The notes: generated by a model from the sequence alone, not told the origin. A DNA stretch of 64,000 nucleotides from Acidobacteriota bacterium (GCA_016192845.1 JACPTI010000118.1:1-64000), one strand, 5' to 3'. Positions 18,884 through 28,537 are shown, counted from the first letter of the stretch. Program-made: numbers and translations.

Positions 18884-20454
18884 AGCGACTGATCGCCGGA
18901 CTCATCGTCGTGCACCGGTACCTCGGCGTGGCCTTCTGCCTGATCTTTCTGATCTGGTTCGCCTCCGGCATCGTCATGGTGTTCAAGCGGATGCCGGAGT
19001 TCTCGCAGGAGGAGCGGCTCGCGCGGCTCCCGCCGCTCGACGCCGAGGGGATCCGGCTGACGCCGGCGCAGGCGCTCGAAGCGGCGGGGCTGCAGAGCCC
19101 GCCGGAGCGGGTGCTGCTGACAACGTATCGCGACCGGCCCGTCTACCGGCTCGCCCTCGAGTTCGGGTCGATCACTGTGTTCGCCGACGACGGCTCGTAC
19201 CTGGAGCTTGTGACGCCGGAGGATGCGGTCGCCATCGCGGGCGTCCTGTTCCCGGAGCACCGTGCGACCGTGCGGCACCTCGATTCCATTGGCGAACCCG
19301 ACCAGTGGACGATCACCAACCGGTTCAATGCCACGGGGGCGCTGCACCGCGTCGCGCTCGGCGATCCGGCAGGCACCGAAGTGTACGTGGCCGAGGCGAC
19401 CGGCGAGATCGTCATGAAAACCGATCGCGCCAGTCGCTTCTGGGGGTATCTGGGGCCGGTCGCGCATTGGTTCTACTTCACGCCGCTGCGCTGGGGCCAG
19501 GCGCCGCTCTGGAACGATCTGGTCGTGTACGGGTCTGTGGTGGGCTGCGTACTGTGCATCCTCGGCCTCGTCATCGGTCTCTATCGCTTTTCCATCACGC
19601 GCCGCTTCATGCGCAGCACATCCATGAGCCCGTACGTGGGATGGCTGCGCTGGCACCATTACGCGGGGCTGCTGTTTGGCGCCGTCACCCTCACTTGGAC
19701 GTTCAGCGGGCTGCTCACGATGACGCCGTGGAACCTGTTCCCCGCGGCCGGGCCGTCGCGGGCGCAGGTACGCGCCGTGCGCGGCGAGGGCGTGGCGCTC
19801 GATCGGGTTACCGTGGTGCCGGCCGTGGCGATCGCGGAGCTGCAGCCGCGCTTTGCGCCCAAGGAGATCGAGCTACTGCAGTTCATGGGGGCGCCGTTCT
19901 ACGCGGCGTACGAGCGCGCCGGCATCTCGGCGCGCGCGCATCAGGACGCGGCACGGTTTGCGGCGCCCGACGCGCGCCCGAGGCGAGCCCTCGTGTCGGC
20001 CGACGGCGCCCGCCCCGGCGTCCGGGAGGCGTTCACGCGCGAGGAGCTCCTGGCCGCCGCCCGCGCGGCGATGGCGGAGCTGGAGCCGGTGGAGGTCGCC
20101 TGGCTGACCGACTACGACGCCTACTATTACGACCGGACAGGCGGCCGGCGGCTTCCAGTGCTCCGGGCCAAGTTCAACGATCCCGAGGAGACGTGGCTGT
20201 ATCTTGACGCCAACGACGGCTCAATCGCGCTGGCGGAGGTGCGCGGCAGCCGGACGGAGCGCTGGCTGTATCAGGGGCTGCACAGCCTCGACTTCCCGTG
20301 GCTGTATGCGATGCCGTGGGCGTGGTACGCCGTGATCATTGGCCTGAGCCTGAGCGGGGTGGCGCTCAGCCTGACGTCGCTCGTGATTGCCTGGCGGTTC
20401 CTGCGCGGGAAGGCGCGCGTCGTGGCGGAACCATCCTCTACGGCAGCGGCGTAA
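18880..20454 (+). CDS. PepSY-associated transmembrane protein
   Basis: N-terminal RYLGVAFCLIFLIWFASGIVMVF, WLRWHHYAGLLFGAVTLTWTFSGLLTMTPW; four-TM PepSY arrangement; overlaps upstream stop. Confidence 0.82.
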   Translation: MKRLIAGLIVVHRYLGVAFCLIFLIWFASGIVMVFKRMPEFSQEERLARLPPLDAEGIRLTPAQALEAAGLQSPPERVLLTTYRDRPVYRLALEFGSITVFADDGSYLELVTPEDAVAIAGVLFPEHRATVRHLDSIGEPDQWTITNRFNATGALHRVALGDPAGTEVYVAEATGEIVMKTDRASRFWGYLGPVAHWFYFTPLRWGQAPLWNDLVVYGSVVGCVLCILGLVIGLYRFSITRRFMRSTSMSPYVGWLRWHHYAGLLFGAVTLTWTFSGLLTMTPWNLFPAAGPSRAQVRAVRGEGVALDRVTVVPAVAIAELQPRFAPKEIELLQFMGAPFYAAYERAGISARAHQDAARFAAPDARPRRALVSADGARPGVREAFTREELLAAARAAMAELEPVEVAWLTDYDAYYYDRTGGRRLPVLRAKFNDPEETWLYLDANDGSIALAEVRGSRTERWLYQGLHSLDFPWLYAMPWAWYAVIIGLSLSGVALSLTSLVIAWRFLRGKARVVAEPSSTAAA

Positions 20455-20476
20455 TCCCCAGCGTACTCGGCGGTCC

Positions 20477-21286
20477 TCAGCGTGCCGCGAGGAGATGGAC
20501 CGCGGCGGGACCGCCCGGGATGACGAGCTCCTGCAGACCCGCCGTGCCCGGCTTCTCTTTTCCGGTATAGGAAAACTCCACGGTGGCGGTTGCGCCGGCC
20601 TTGACGTCCACGGTGCGGCTGAGGGTGCCGTACTGCTCGTGCCAGACCTGAATCGTGTGGCGGCCGGCCGGCACACGCGCGATGGTGAACGCGCCGTCCG
20701 CGCCGCTCACGGCAAAGTACGGGTGCCTCGTCACGCCCACGTAGGTGATCATCCACGAGTGGATGTCGCAGCGGATGCGCATCAGGACCTCGTCGGCCTG
20801 CAGCTGAAACTTGAAGACCATCCCCTGTTTCGGCTGACTGGTGTTGAAGGCGTTTGCCTTCGACACGCTGTGCACGTTGTGGGCTGTCGCATCGCTGTTC
20901 GTGATCTGTACCGTCTGGCCGACCCGGGCGCCGACAACGCGGGGGACGAAGATGCAATTGCGCTGATCGATCGTCACCGGCTCGGCCGGCACCGGCGTCG
21001 ACGGAAACGTCCCTTGCAGGTGCACGAAGGCGTTCGCGAGGCCGCCGTCTGCGCTCCGGAGGACGACCTCCTGCGTCAGGCGCTGCCCGCGCGTCGCGCG
21101 GCTGCAGCGCGGATCGGCGCCCATGCGGATCAGCGGGTTGGCCGGGGCTGGGCCCTGCAGCCGGACACGTCCGGTGATCGTGCCGGTCGCGCCCCCCTGC
21201 GCCCCCGCGGGCGCAGCAGACAGACCGCCCGCGATCAGGGCGAGAAGCGCGCACGCGGGCGCCAGCGTCGCGACACGGTGCCTCAT
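20477..21286 (-). CDS. Secreted cupredoxin/carboxypeptidase-regulatory-like protein
   Basis: GTITGRVRLQGP, QTVQITNSDATAHNVHS, RCDIHSWMITYVGVTRHPYFAVSGADGAFTIARVPAGRHTI. Confidence 0.75.
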   Translation of the reverse strand: MRHRVATLAPACALLALIAGGLSAAPAGAQGGATGTITGRVRLQGPAPANPLIRMGADPRCSRATRGQRLTQEVVLRSADGGLANAFVHLQGTFPSTPVPAEPVTIDQRNCIFVPRVVGARVGQTVQITNSDATAHNVHSVSKANAFNTSQPKQGMVFKFQLQADEVLMRIRCDIHSWMITYVGVTRHPYFAVSGADGAFTIARVPAGRHTIQVWHEQYGTLSRTVDVKAGATATVEFSYTGKEKPGTAGLQELVIPGGPAAVHLLAAR

Positions 21287-21291
21287 GCGCT

Positions 21292-21858
21292 TCACTGTGG
21301 CGGCGCCGGCCGTTTGTCGCCCGGGTACCAGAACTCGAGGTGGCAGCTTTCGCACGCCTGATCGATCGGCTCGCCGACGTTCCACAGCTCCTGCACGTCC
21401 TTGTCGGCCGCGGCCTTGTAGGCGCGCAGCGCCACGTCCTGGAGGTCCTTGGCGTGCCTCACCCACAAATCAGGGTTCGCCTTGATCTTTTCCTGGATCT
21501 GGGCCGGCGTCAGCTCCGTGGGGTCGGCGGAGGTGTTCATTTCCTCCGGACGCGCGACGGATCGGCCCGGCACCATGAGGAGGTTCGCCGCTTCCGCCAG
21601 CGTGAGGGCGCTGTGCAGCACCGCGTCCCACTCTTCCTCGGTCTCCGGCTGCTTTTCCTGCGTGCCCGCCTGCGTCACGGTGACTGCGACGGAATCGAAG
21701 ATGACCTGCGCCTGCGACTCGATCACCATGTGCATCACGTCCCGGATCGTGCCAACGGGGCCTGGACCTCCGGGCGCCGCCGCCTGCTGCTGCTGGCTGC
21801 GGCAGCTCGTCACCAGGGCGATCGCACTCATCAACACGAGCCAGCGGAAACTTCGCAT
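21292..21858 (-). CDS. Monoheme c-type cytochrome lipoprotein
   Basis: Lipobox-like ALVTSC, single CESCH near the C-terminus. Confidence 0.75.
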   Translation of the reverse strand: MRSFRWLVLMSAIALVTSCRSQQQQAAAPGGPGPVGTIRDVMHMVIESQAQVIFDSVAVTVTQAGTQEKQPETEEEWDAVLHSALTLAEAANLLMVPGRSVARPEEMNTSADPTELTPAQIQEKIKANPDLWVRHAKDLQDVALRAYKAAADKDVQELWNVGEPIDQACESCHLEFWYPGDKRPAPPQ

Positions 21859-22058
21859 CTGCCGTCCCTTTCGTCAGAATCAGTGGAGGTCGAAGGTCCA
21901 CGCCAGTCTACTCAGGCGGCGCCGGATCGTCCATTCTGAAAACTTCCTGAATTACTTGTCAGAAACCGCGGCGACACAAGGGCGCGACGGCTCGATACGG
22001 CCGCGTTGGGCCTCGGCGGGCGCGCATCGACCGACGAGCTCGCCGCGTCGGACCGGGG

Positions 22059-22304
22059 TCAGTACCAGTCGCGCTGGGCGCCCGGCCACGTGCCGCGCGC
22101 CCAGACCCCTTTTTTGACCTCGCGGACGAGGCCGGCGGAGGCGAGCCGTTCGAGAATCCGCTGGGCGGCGTCGAGCGGGATGTTCAGCCACCGCTGAAGC
22201 GTGTCGGCCGTCAGCGTGACGCTCGGGTTCTGAACGACGCCGTTGATCACACGCTGGACCACAGCGGCGCGAGCGCTGATATTGCGACGTTCCTCCACGC
22301 GCAT
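22059..22304 (-). CDS. Small winged-helix DNA-binding protein
   Basis: 81 aa; SVTLTADTLQRWLNIPLDAAQRILERLASAGLVREVKKGVWARG. Confidence 0.6.
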   Translation of the reverse strand: MRVEERRNISARAAVVQRVINGVVQNPSVTLTADTLQRWLNIPLDAAQRILERLASAGLVREVKKGVWARGTWPGAQRDWY

Positions 22305-22392
22305 TTGGCGTCCTGAGCCTCCCACGCCCCCAGAGGCAAGCAGAATGCCGCGGAGAACGGTCCGGGTCGGCAGGTGGGGTCGCCCGGACGGC

Positions 22393-22545
22393 TTACCGGC
22401 ACGCCGGATGCCGGCAGTCGCAGCGGAGCTCGATTGTGTCCCCCGCCTGCTTGCAGTGTTCGCTGCAGTACTTCCCAAAGGGCCCGTTTGGTGACACCAT
22501 GCAGGCGCACCCCTCATGCGCGCACTTCGTTGGTTCTTTGGCCAT
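22393..22545 (-). CDS. Metallothionein-like Cys-rich peptide (50 aa)
   Basis: MAKEPTKCAHEGCACMVSPNGPFGKYCSEHCKQAGDTIELRCDCRHPACR; hidden inside a longer ORF in the track. Confidence 0.75.
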   Translation of the reverse strand: MAKEPTKCAHEGCACMVSPNGPFGKYCSEHCKQAGDTIELRCDCRHPACR

Positions 22546-23490
22546 AACGCACCCTCGTGTGAGCACTCTACGCCTCGGGGCGCCCGCGCTCAAGCGGGGT
22601 GCTCTCAAGTTGGCCCGGTCCGGCTGGGGCGCCTCATCTGGGCCGCCGGGTTGGCCCTCGGCGTGGCCGCGTCCGGGGCCGCTCAGGCGCCGCCGCCGGC
22701 CGGGGATCTCGCCGAGGCGCTGCTGCGGGTCGGGCGGCGCCTCGAACAGTGGTACTCCCGGGCCCAGACGGTGGTGTCGACGGAAACGGTCTGGATTCAG
22801 CCGCTGCGTGCCGACCTGACGCCGGTCGACCTCCCGCGGCGGCTCGCCTACGAGCTCCGCGTCGCGTGGGACCCCGAAGAGACGGGCTCGGCGCGCACGT
22901 CGCGCCCGAGCGTGCTGCGGCAGGTGCTCAGCGTCAACGGACGGCCGGCACGCGGAGAGGAGGATCCCGGCTGTGTGGATCCGAAGCCGGTGTCGCCGGA
23001 GCCGCTCGGCATCCTGCTGCCCGCCCGGCTGAGCGAGTCGGAGTTCTCGTTTGCGGGCGTCGGGCGCACCGACGGCCGCCGGACGCTGCTCCTCGACTAC
23101 CGGGGCCGCGCCGCGCAACCGCCCGACATCATCTGGGCCGACGAATGCGTGACGGTCTCGCTGCCCGGCCGATCGCGCGGCCGGATCTGGATCGACGCCG
23201 AGACCTACGACGTGCTGCGCATGGACGATCGGCTCGTCGGCAGCTTCGAGTTCGACGTGCCGCGCGAGTACGTGCAGCGGGGTGCGGCACCCCGCATGGC
23301 GGTCGAGCGGGCCGAATCGTCGATCCGGTACCGGCCCGTGCGTTTCGACGACCCGAGCGAGATCCTCTTGCTGCCGCACGCGATCGACACCATCACCGTG
23401 CTGCGCGGCAGCGGCGTGCAGCGCTATCGCATCAGCCAGCGCTTTTCGGGCTACCGCCGGTTTCTCACCGACGGGCGCCTGCTTTATTGA
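22516..23490 (+). CDS. Secreted hypothetical protein (start uncertain)
   Basis: Hydrophobic leader LIWAAGLALGVAASGAAQ then long open reading frame. Confidence 0.55.
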   Translation: MRALRWFFGHNAPSCEHSTPRGARAQAGCSQVGPVRLGRLIWAAGLALGVAASGAAQAPPPAGDLAEALLRVGRRLEQWYSRAQTVVSTETVWIQPLRADLTPVDLPRRLAYELRVAWDPEETGSARTSRPSVLRQVLSVNGRPARGEEDPGCVDPKPVSPEPLGILLPARLSESEFSFAGVGRTDGRRTLLLDYRGRAAQPPDIIWADECVTVSLPGRSRGRIWIDAETYDVLRMDDRLVGSFEFDVPREYVQRGAAPRMAVERAESSIRYRPVRFDDPSEILLLPHAIDTITVLRGSGVQRYRISQRFSGYRRFLTDGRLLY

Positions 23491-23653
23491 ACTATCCCAG
23501 CAGGCGTCGCTTCATCTCCTCGAGGTCGAAGTCGAGCTCGGAGCTCACGCTCACGCCGTCGCGGGTCTCGAGGCGGTCGCGGAACCGAAGGTACGCGGCG
23601 CGTCCCGCGGGCGGTCTGCTCTGCTGTCATGGGCCGTCCGGGCGGGGCGAGCG

Positions 23654-24655
23654 CTACGGCAGACGCGCGTCAAACGTCCGGAGCGCCTCGACGATCATGT
23701 CGGCCACGTCGCCGAAGAACCGCGGGTCGATCCGATCCGGGTTGTCGGTCGGCTTGTGATAGTCGGCGTGGTCCTCGACGCCGAAGTAGACGAACGGAAT
23801 CCCCGCCTCGTGGAAGGCGGCGTGGTCCGATGAGCGCGTCCAGTCTTCCAGCCCGCGGCTCCGCGAGTCGGGGCGGTCGTGCCCGAACAGGATCCGAACC
23901 GCGGCGCGGGTCTGGACGTCGAGCAGGATGGGCGTCAGCCATGGGGAATGATACGGGCCGGCCGCGTAAATCTCGTTGCGGTCGTTGCGCGACACCATGT
24001 CGAGGTTGACGTTCAACGCCACGCGCTCGCTGGGCAGCACGGCCGAGCGGACGAGCGTCGTCGCGCCGTGCAGCCCCAGCTCTTCCGCATCGAGCGCGGC
24101 AAAGACGAACCCGTGCTGCGGCGGGTTGTGCCGGAAGTGCCGCGCGGCGGCCAGCAGGACGGCCACACCCGATGCGTTGTCGTCCGCGCCTGGATAGAGG
24201 ACGCCCTCGCGCACACCGAGGTGGTCGTAATGCGCCGTGACCGCGATGATTCTGCCGCCCGGGTTTCGGCCCGACAGCCGCCCCACCACGTTGGCGGCCT
24301 CATGGGTACTGCGGAACGGACGGCCGCCGGGCGGGATGGCCCGGAGGTCGCGCGCCGTGACGGTGAACGGCTGCAGGTAGTCGCTCGTGTGCGCCGGCTG
24401 AAGGCCCACGCTCCGGAACTGCTCGACGAGCCACTGGCGGGCGCCGAGACCGCCCGGCGTCCCGGTGCCGCGCCCTTCGAACGCCGCGGCGCCGAGCGTC
24501 GCGACATCGCGCATCAGCACGCTGCGGTCGACGTGCCGTGCCGGCGCGGCCTGTGCGGCCGGCGCCTGCCCGGCGGCAATCGGGACGAGCCCGACCAGCG
24601 GCACCGCGGCCGCGAGCGCGAACAGAAGGATCAGGCGCCGCAGCCGTGCAGCCAT
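23654..24655 (-). CDS. M28 family metallopeptidase
   Basis: AVTAHYDHLG, YPGADDNASGVAVLL, DAEELGLHGA, SSDHAAFHEAGIPFVYFG. Confidence 0.9.
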   Translation of the reverse strand: MAARLRRLILLFALAAAVPLVGLVPIAAGQAPAAQAAPARHVDRSVLMRDVATLGAAAFEGRGTGTPGGLGARQWLVEQFRSVGLQPAHTSDYLQPFTVTARDLRAIPPGGRPFRSTHEAANVVGRLSGRNPGGRIIAVTAHYDHLGVREGVLYPGADDNASGVAVLLAAARHFRHNPPQHGFVFAALDAEELGLHGATTLVRSAVLPSERVALNVNLDMVSRNDRNEIYAAGPYHSPWLTPILLDVQTRAAVRILFGHDRPDSRSRGLEDWTRSSDHAAFHEAGIPFVYFGVEDHADYHKPTDNPDRIDPRFFGDVADMIVEALRTFDARLP

Positions 24656-24768
24656 GCCTGAAGTGTAGCAGTTGACGTTCTTGCAGCACCCGATGGGCTG
24701 CGAGGCGCGGTGCTCGGCAGATCCTAAACGCCGGCCCGTCCGGTTCGGCTTGTGAGACACTGACGGAC

Positions 24769-25920
24769 GTGCACAGGCGCGCGTTTCTCCACACCGTCGG
24801 TCGTCTCGCTCCGGGTGCCGCGACGGTCGCGCTGCTTCCCTCGGCCGCCGCCGCACAGCAGGTCGTCTCCAAGGCCCGGCTGATCGTCCGCTCGCCGCGG
24901 CCGGAGGATCTCGAGACGCCGGTCCGTCTCCTCACGACGTGGATCACGCCGAACGATCTGTTCTACGTCCGCTCGCATTTCTATACGCCGTCGATCGAGG
25001 AGCGCGCGTGGACGCTCCGCGTCGACGGGGAGGTCGGTAGCGCGCTCCAGCTTACGCTCGCCGACCTCCGCGCGCTGCCGGCCACGACGCAGGTGGTGAC
25101 GCTGGAGTGCGCCGGCAACGGCCGCGCGTTCTTCGACCCGCCCGTGGCCGGCGTGCAGTGGGAGAAAGGTGCGGTCGGGACGGCGGCGTGGACCGGCGTG
25201 CGTCTGACCGACGTGCTCCGCAAGGCGGACGTGAGGCCGTCGGCGCGCTACCTGTGGCTCGACGGGGCGGACCGCGGCGTTGGCCGCGCGCCGGACTTCA
25301 TTCGCAGCCTGCCTATCGAGAAGGCGATGGACCCGGACACGCTGCTCGCCTATGAGATGAACGGCCAGCCGCTTCCGCTCCCGCACGGCTTCCCGCTGCG
25401 GGCGATCGTTCCCGGGTGGGAGGGCGCCTATTCGATCAAGTGGCTGACCCACATTCAGGCGAGCACGCGCGACCACGACGGCCCGTTCGTCCAGGCCGGC
25501 TACCGCTACCCGCGGCGGCCGGTGTCGCCGGGCACGCTCGTGCCGGCGTCGGAGACGGTGCCGCTGCGGGCGATGCCGGTGAAGTCGCTCATCACCGCGC
25601 CGGTGGACAACGCGGCGGTGGCACCGGACGCCATCCGGGTCGCCGGCTTTGCGTGGGCGGGCGACACCGAGATCAGCCGCGTCGACGTGTCCATCGACGC
25701 CGGCCGAACCTGGATGGAGGCGCAGCTCGGGCGCGACCGCGCGCGCTACGCCTGGCGGCAGTTCGAATACCTGTGGCGGCCGCCCGACGCAGGGTCGTAC
25801 CTCGTCATGTCGCGCGCGACAGACAGGCGCGGGCGCACGCAGCCGATCGTCTCCGAGTGGAACCCTGCGGGCTACGTCTGGAACGCCATCGATCAGGTGC
25901 GGATCAATGTCGGTGCGTAG
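24769..25920 (+). CDS. Sulfite oxidase-type molybdopterin protein (SorA-like)
   Basis: VVTLECAGNGR, GFPLRAIVPGWEGAYSIKWLTHI, C-terminal dimerisation-like domain. Confidence 0.85.
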   Translation: MHRRAFLHTVGRLAPGAATVALLPSAAAAQQVVSKARLIVRSPRPEDLETPVRLLTTWITPNDLFYVRSHFYTPSIEERAWTLRVDGEVGSALQLTLADLRALPATTQVVTLECAGNGRAFFDPPVAGVQWEKGAVGTAAWTGVRLTDVLRKADVRPSARYLWLDGADRGVGRAPDFIRSLPIEKAMDPDTLLAYEMNGQPLPLPHGFPLRAIVPGWEGAYSIKWLTHIQASTRDHDGPFVQAGYRYPRRPVSPGTLVPASETVPLRAMPVKSLITAPVDNAAVAPDAIRVAGFAWAGDTEISRVDVSIDAGRTWMEAQLGRDRARYAWRQFEYLWRPPDAGSYLVMSRATDRRGRTQPIVSEWNPAGYVWNAIDQVRINVGA

Positions 25921-26431
25921 AACCGTTCCGATGTTCGCGGTCGCCGCGCTCTGGTGGACCGTCGCGCTTGGAGGACAGGAGCTTCCACCGGGTCCGGGCG
26001 CCGACCCCGCCCGCTCCCGATGCCTCGGCTGTCACGGCCCGGGGCTCATTACCGGACAGCGGCTGTCGCGCGACGGCTGGTCGCGCGAGCTCGACAAGAT
26101 GGCGGGATGGGGTGCGTCCATCGACGCCGCGGACCGGCCTGTGCTCCTCGAGTACCTCACGTCGAACTTCGGCCCCGAGTCACCCCCGGGGGATGCGCGC
26201 GCCGACGCGGGCGCCGCGCTCGTTCAGGCGCGGTGTCTCGTCTGCCACGACCTCCGGCTGATCGAGCAGCAACGGCTCGATCCCGACGGCTGGCGACGTG
26301 AGCTGGACAAGATGATCGGCTGGGGCGCTGCGGTGACGCCTGAAGAGAAGGAGACGCTGGTCGTCCACCTGGCGCGGCGCTACGGCGTGCGCCGCCCGGC
26401 CGTTCGTGCTACTTTACCGGCCCTCCCGTGA
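25907..26431 (+). CDS. Diheme cytochrome c (SorB-like)
   Basis: CLGCH and CLVCH; overlaps the 3' end of the SorA-like gene. Confidence 0.8.
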   Translation: MSVRRTVPMFAVAALWWTVALGGQELPPGPGADPARSRCLGCHGPGLITGQRLSRDGWSRELDKMAGWGASIDAADRPVLLEYLTSNFGPESPPGDARADAGAALVQARCLVCHDLRLIEQQRLDPDGWRRELDKMIGWGAAVTPEEKETLVVHLARRYGVRRPAVRATLPALP

Positions 26432-26462
26432 GCGATCACTCACATGTAGGGCGCGTAACAAC

Positions 26463-26490
26463 GTAGGGCGGGTAGGGCGGGTAGGGTGGG
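26463..26490 (+). repeat. GTAGGGCGG 9-mer repeat / G-quadruplex motif
   Basis: GTAGGGCGGGTAGGGCGGGTAGGGTGGG: six GGG runs with 1-2 nt loops. Confidence 0.85.
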
Positions 26491-26554
26491 TCAGATCGTC
26501 GCGCTGCCGGCCGTCCCACTCGCCCCGACTTGCCCGCTCCAAGAGAGGTGCACC

Positions 26555-26683
26555 GTGCGAAAGGCTACTTGCATAGCGTTCGGGCTCGTCGCGGCGGCCG
26601 CGTGGGGCGGCGGCGTCGCGGGGCAGCAGGACATGGTCAAGACGCACATCGGCCACGTGACCACCGGTTTCTACGCGAATTGA
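26555..26683 (+). pseudogene. N-terminal remnant of a secreted protein
   Basis: VRKATCIAFGLVAAAAWGGGVAGQQDMVKTHIGHVTTGFYAN then stop; intact signal peptide, no mature domain. Confidence 0.4.
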
Positions 26684-26715
26684 TCCCTCGCCCGCCTCCT
26701 GACCATAGTGGTCAC

Positions 26716-27000
26716 ATGCGCAGTACGGCGAATGTGGCCCAGATGAAGGCGCGGCTGAGCGAGTACCTGCGTCAGGTGAAAAGCGGCGGCGAGGTCGTCA
26801 TCACCGAGCGGGGTATTCCTGTGGCGCGCCTCGTCCCGCTCGACTCCGACGAGCGACGAGCGACGCGCGAAGAGCGGCTCATCCGCGCCGGCATCCTGCG
26901 GCCCTCTCAGCGGCCACGCAAGAAGCTTGGGCGGCCCGGCCACGGCGGCGGCAGGGCCGTCCTCGAAGCGCTGCTCGCTGAGCGTGACGAAGGGTACTGA
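26716..27000 (+). CDS. Phd/YefM-type antitoxin
   Basis: MRSTANVAQMKARLSEYLRQVKSGGEVVITERGIPVARLVPL. Confidence 0.85.
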   Translation: MRSTANVAQMKARLSEYLRQVKSGGEVVITERGIPVARLVPLDSDERRATREERLIRAGILRPSQRPRKKLGRPGHGGGRAVLEALLAERDEGY

Positions 27001-27146
27001 TGTTCTGGGATAGCGCTGCGCTCACGCTCGCGGCGGCGCTGGTCTGGTGCGAGGAGCAGCCGGCCAGCGAGACGTTCGTGTGCCTCGACCGCCGATTACG
27101 GGAGGCCGCTCGGCGTGAAGGATTTGTGCTGTTCTCGGCCGACTGA
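27000..27146 (+). pseudogene. VapC/PIN toxin collapsed to 48 aa by an internal deletion
   Basis: MFWDSAAL joined to TLAAALVWCEEQPASETFVCLDRRLREAARREGFVLFSAD; start overlaps antitoxin stop (TGATG). Confidence 0.7.
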
Positions 27147-27147
27147 C

Positions 27148-28185
27148 TCAGAGAGTCCAGTTGACCGCGCCGCGCCCGATGAGGGTCCCCTCTCGCAGGG
27201 CGCGATGAACTTGCTCGATCCCGGTGGGCGGCACGACCCGTGAGACGACGGGGTGGATCCGGCCGGCCGCGACCAGCTCCGCCGATTCCCGCAGCTCCGC
27301 TTTCGACGCGTATCGCGATCCGTACAGTGTGATTTCCCGCAGCACGAGGTCGCGAGGAGTCACCGGCAGGCCGACGTCGCGGAACGTCGTCAGCACGACG
27401 AGCCGGCCCCCGAGCGCCAGCGCGTCGAGCGCCCACGCGAGGCTCGCCCGCGACCCGACCAGATCGACCACGACCGTCGGTCGCTCATCGTCGAATGCGG
27501 GGGAGAGGTCGATCTCGTCGAAGCTGCGCGAGAGAATCGGGACGGCGCCCATGCGGCGAATCGTCTCGAGTTTGCCTTCGCCGGCTTCGAGCCCCGCGAC
27601 GCGGGCGCCAAAAAGCGCCGCCATCTCGACCATGTGGATACCGATGCCACCCCCTGCGCCGATCACCGCGACGCGGTCGCCCGGCTGGACGCGTGCCCGC
27701 GTCCTGCAGACGTGCAGCGGCGTGGCAATCGCGTCCGGAATGGCGGTAGCCTGCGCGGCGGGAATCGAGTCGGGCAGCGGCACCACGTTGGCCGCAGGCA
27801 GCACCGTGACCGGCGCGTACCCGCCGTCGCGATGGACGCCGACCCATCCGGCGAGGTTGCGGCATAAGGAATCGCCTCCCGACCGGCACGCCTCGCAGCG
27901 CCCGCAGACCAGGTAGAAGTACGCCATCACCCGCTGCCCGATCGCGGGCGCGGTCACGCTCTCGCCGACCGCCTCCACGCGCCCGACAATCTCGTGCCCG
28001 GGGACGCGCGGCAGGCGGGCGGCCTCGTTGGCCAGATCGCCGCGGATGCAGTTAAGGACCGTGAGCCCGATTCCGCACGCCTCCACGCGCACCAGCACCT
28101 CGGCCGGCTGCGGCGCGGCGACGTCGAACGACTCCCACCGCAGCGGGCCGCCCCACTCGTGAATGCGGTAGCCGGCAACCTTCAT
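27148..28185 (-). CDS. Zinc-type alcohol dehydrogenase family protein
   Basis: GHEIVGRVEAVGE, CGRCEACRSGGDSLC, GDRVAVIGAGGGIGIHMVEMAALFGA. Confidence 0.9.
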   Translation of the reverse strand: MKVAGYRIHEWGGPLRWESFDVAAPQPAEVLVRVEACGIGLTVLNCIRGDLANEAARLPRVPGHEIVGRVEAVGESVTAPAIGQRVMAYFYLVCGRCEACRSGGDSLCRNLAGWVGVHRDGGYAPVTVLPAANVVPLPDSIPAAQATAIPDAIATPLHVCRTRARVQPGDRVAVIGAGGGIGIHMVEMAALFGARVAGLEAGEGKLETIRRMGAVPILSRSFDEIDLSPAFDDERPTVVVDLVGSRASLAWALDALALGGRLVVLTTFRDVGLPVTPRDLVLREITLYGSRYASKAELRESAELVAAGRIHPVVSRVVPPTGIEQVHRALREGTLIGRGAVNWTL

Positions 28186-28194
28186 TGCAGCAGT

Positions 28195-28224
28195 GTAGGG
28201 GCCGACCTTAAGCTCGGCCCCTAC
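28195..28224. repeat. Palindromic element GTAGGGGCCGACCTTAAGCTCGGCCCCTAC
   Basis: Same family as 533-562. Confidence 0.92.
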
Positions 28225-28497
28225 ATTCGTTAAGCCCGAAGAGCGCCGTCGCGTTGCCCGACGTGACGGCGACGCGCGTCACGGGCGCCAGCGCGAACGC
28301 GCTCGCCGGGAGGTGCTCGCGGAAGCGCGCGTCGGCCATATCGAACGGCAGGTCGGTTCCGAGCATCACCCGGTCGCCGCCCACGAGATCGATCAGGAAC
28401 TCGAGCGGCTTGCCGGCGTGCGTGATCGTGTTCGTCCGCTGCGCGCCTCGGCAACCAGTTCGGGCGGAATGAAATGTGTGTGGATGTCGATCGTCAC
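28208..28497 (-). pseudogene. Amidohydrolase (ACMSD-like) N-C remnant with internal deletion and frameshift
   Basis: VTIDIHTHFIPPELVAEAR in one frame, THAGKPLEFLIDLVGGDRVMLGTDLPFDMAD...VTSGNATALFGL in another. Confidence 0.7.
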
Positions 28498-28537
28498 GCG
28501 GCACCTCTTCCAATCATATCCGTCTATACTCGCGTCT

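Noticed and set aside
23494-23629. Minus-strand PAGRAAYLRFRDRLETRDGVSVSSELDFDLEEMKRRLLG*
   Set aside because: Possible C-terminal remnant of an unknown gene, but no identifiable family or upstream frame.
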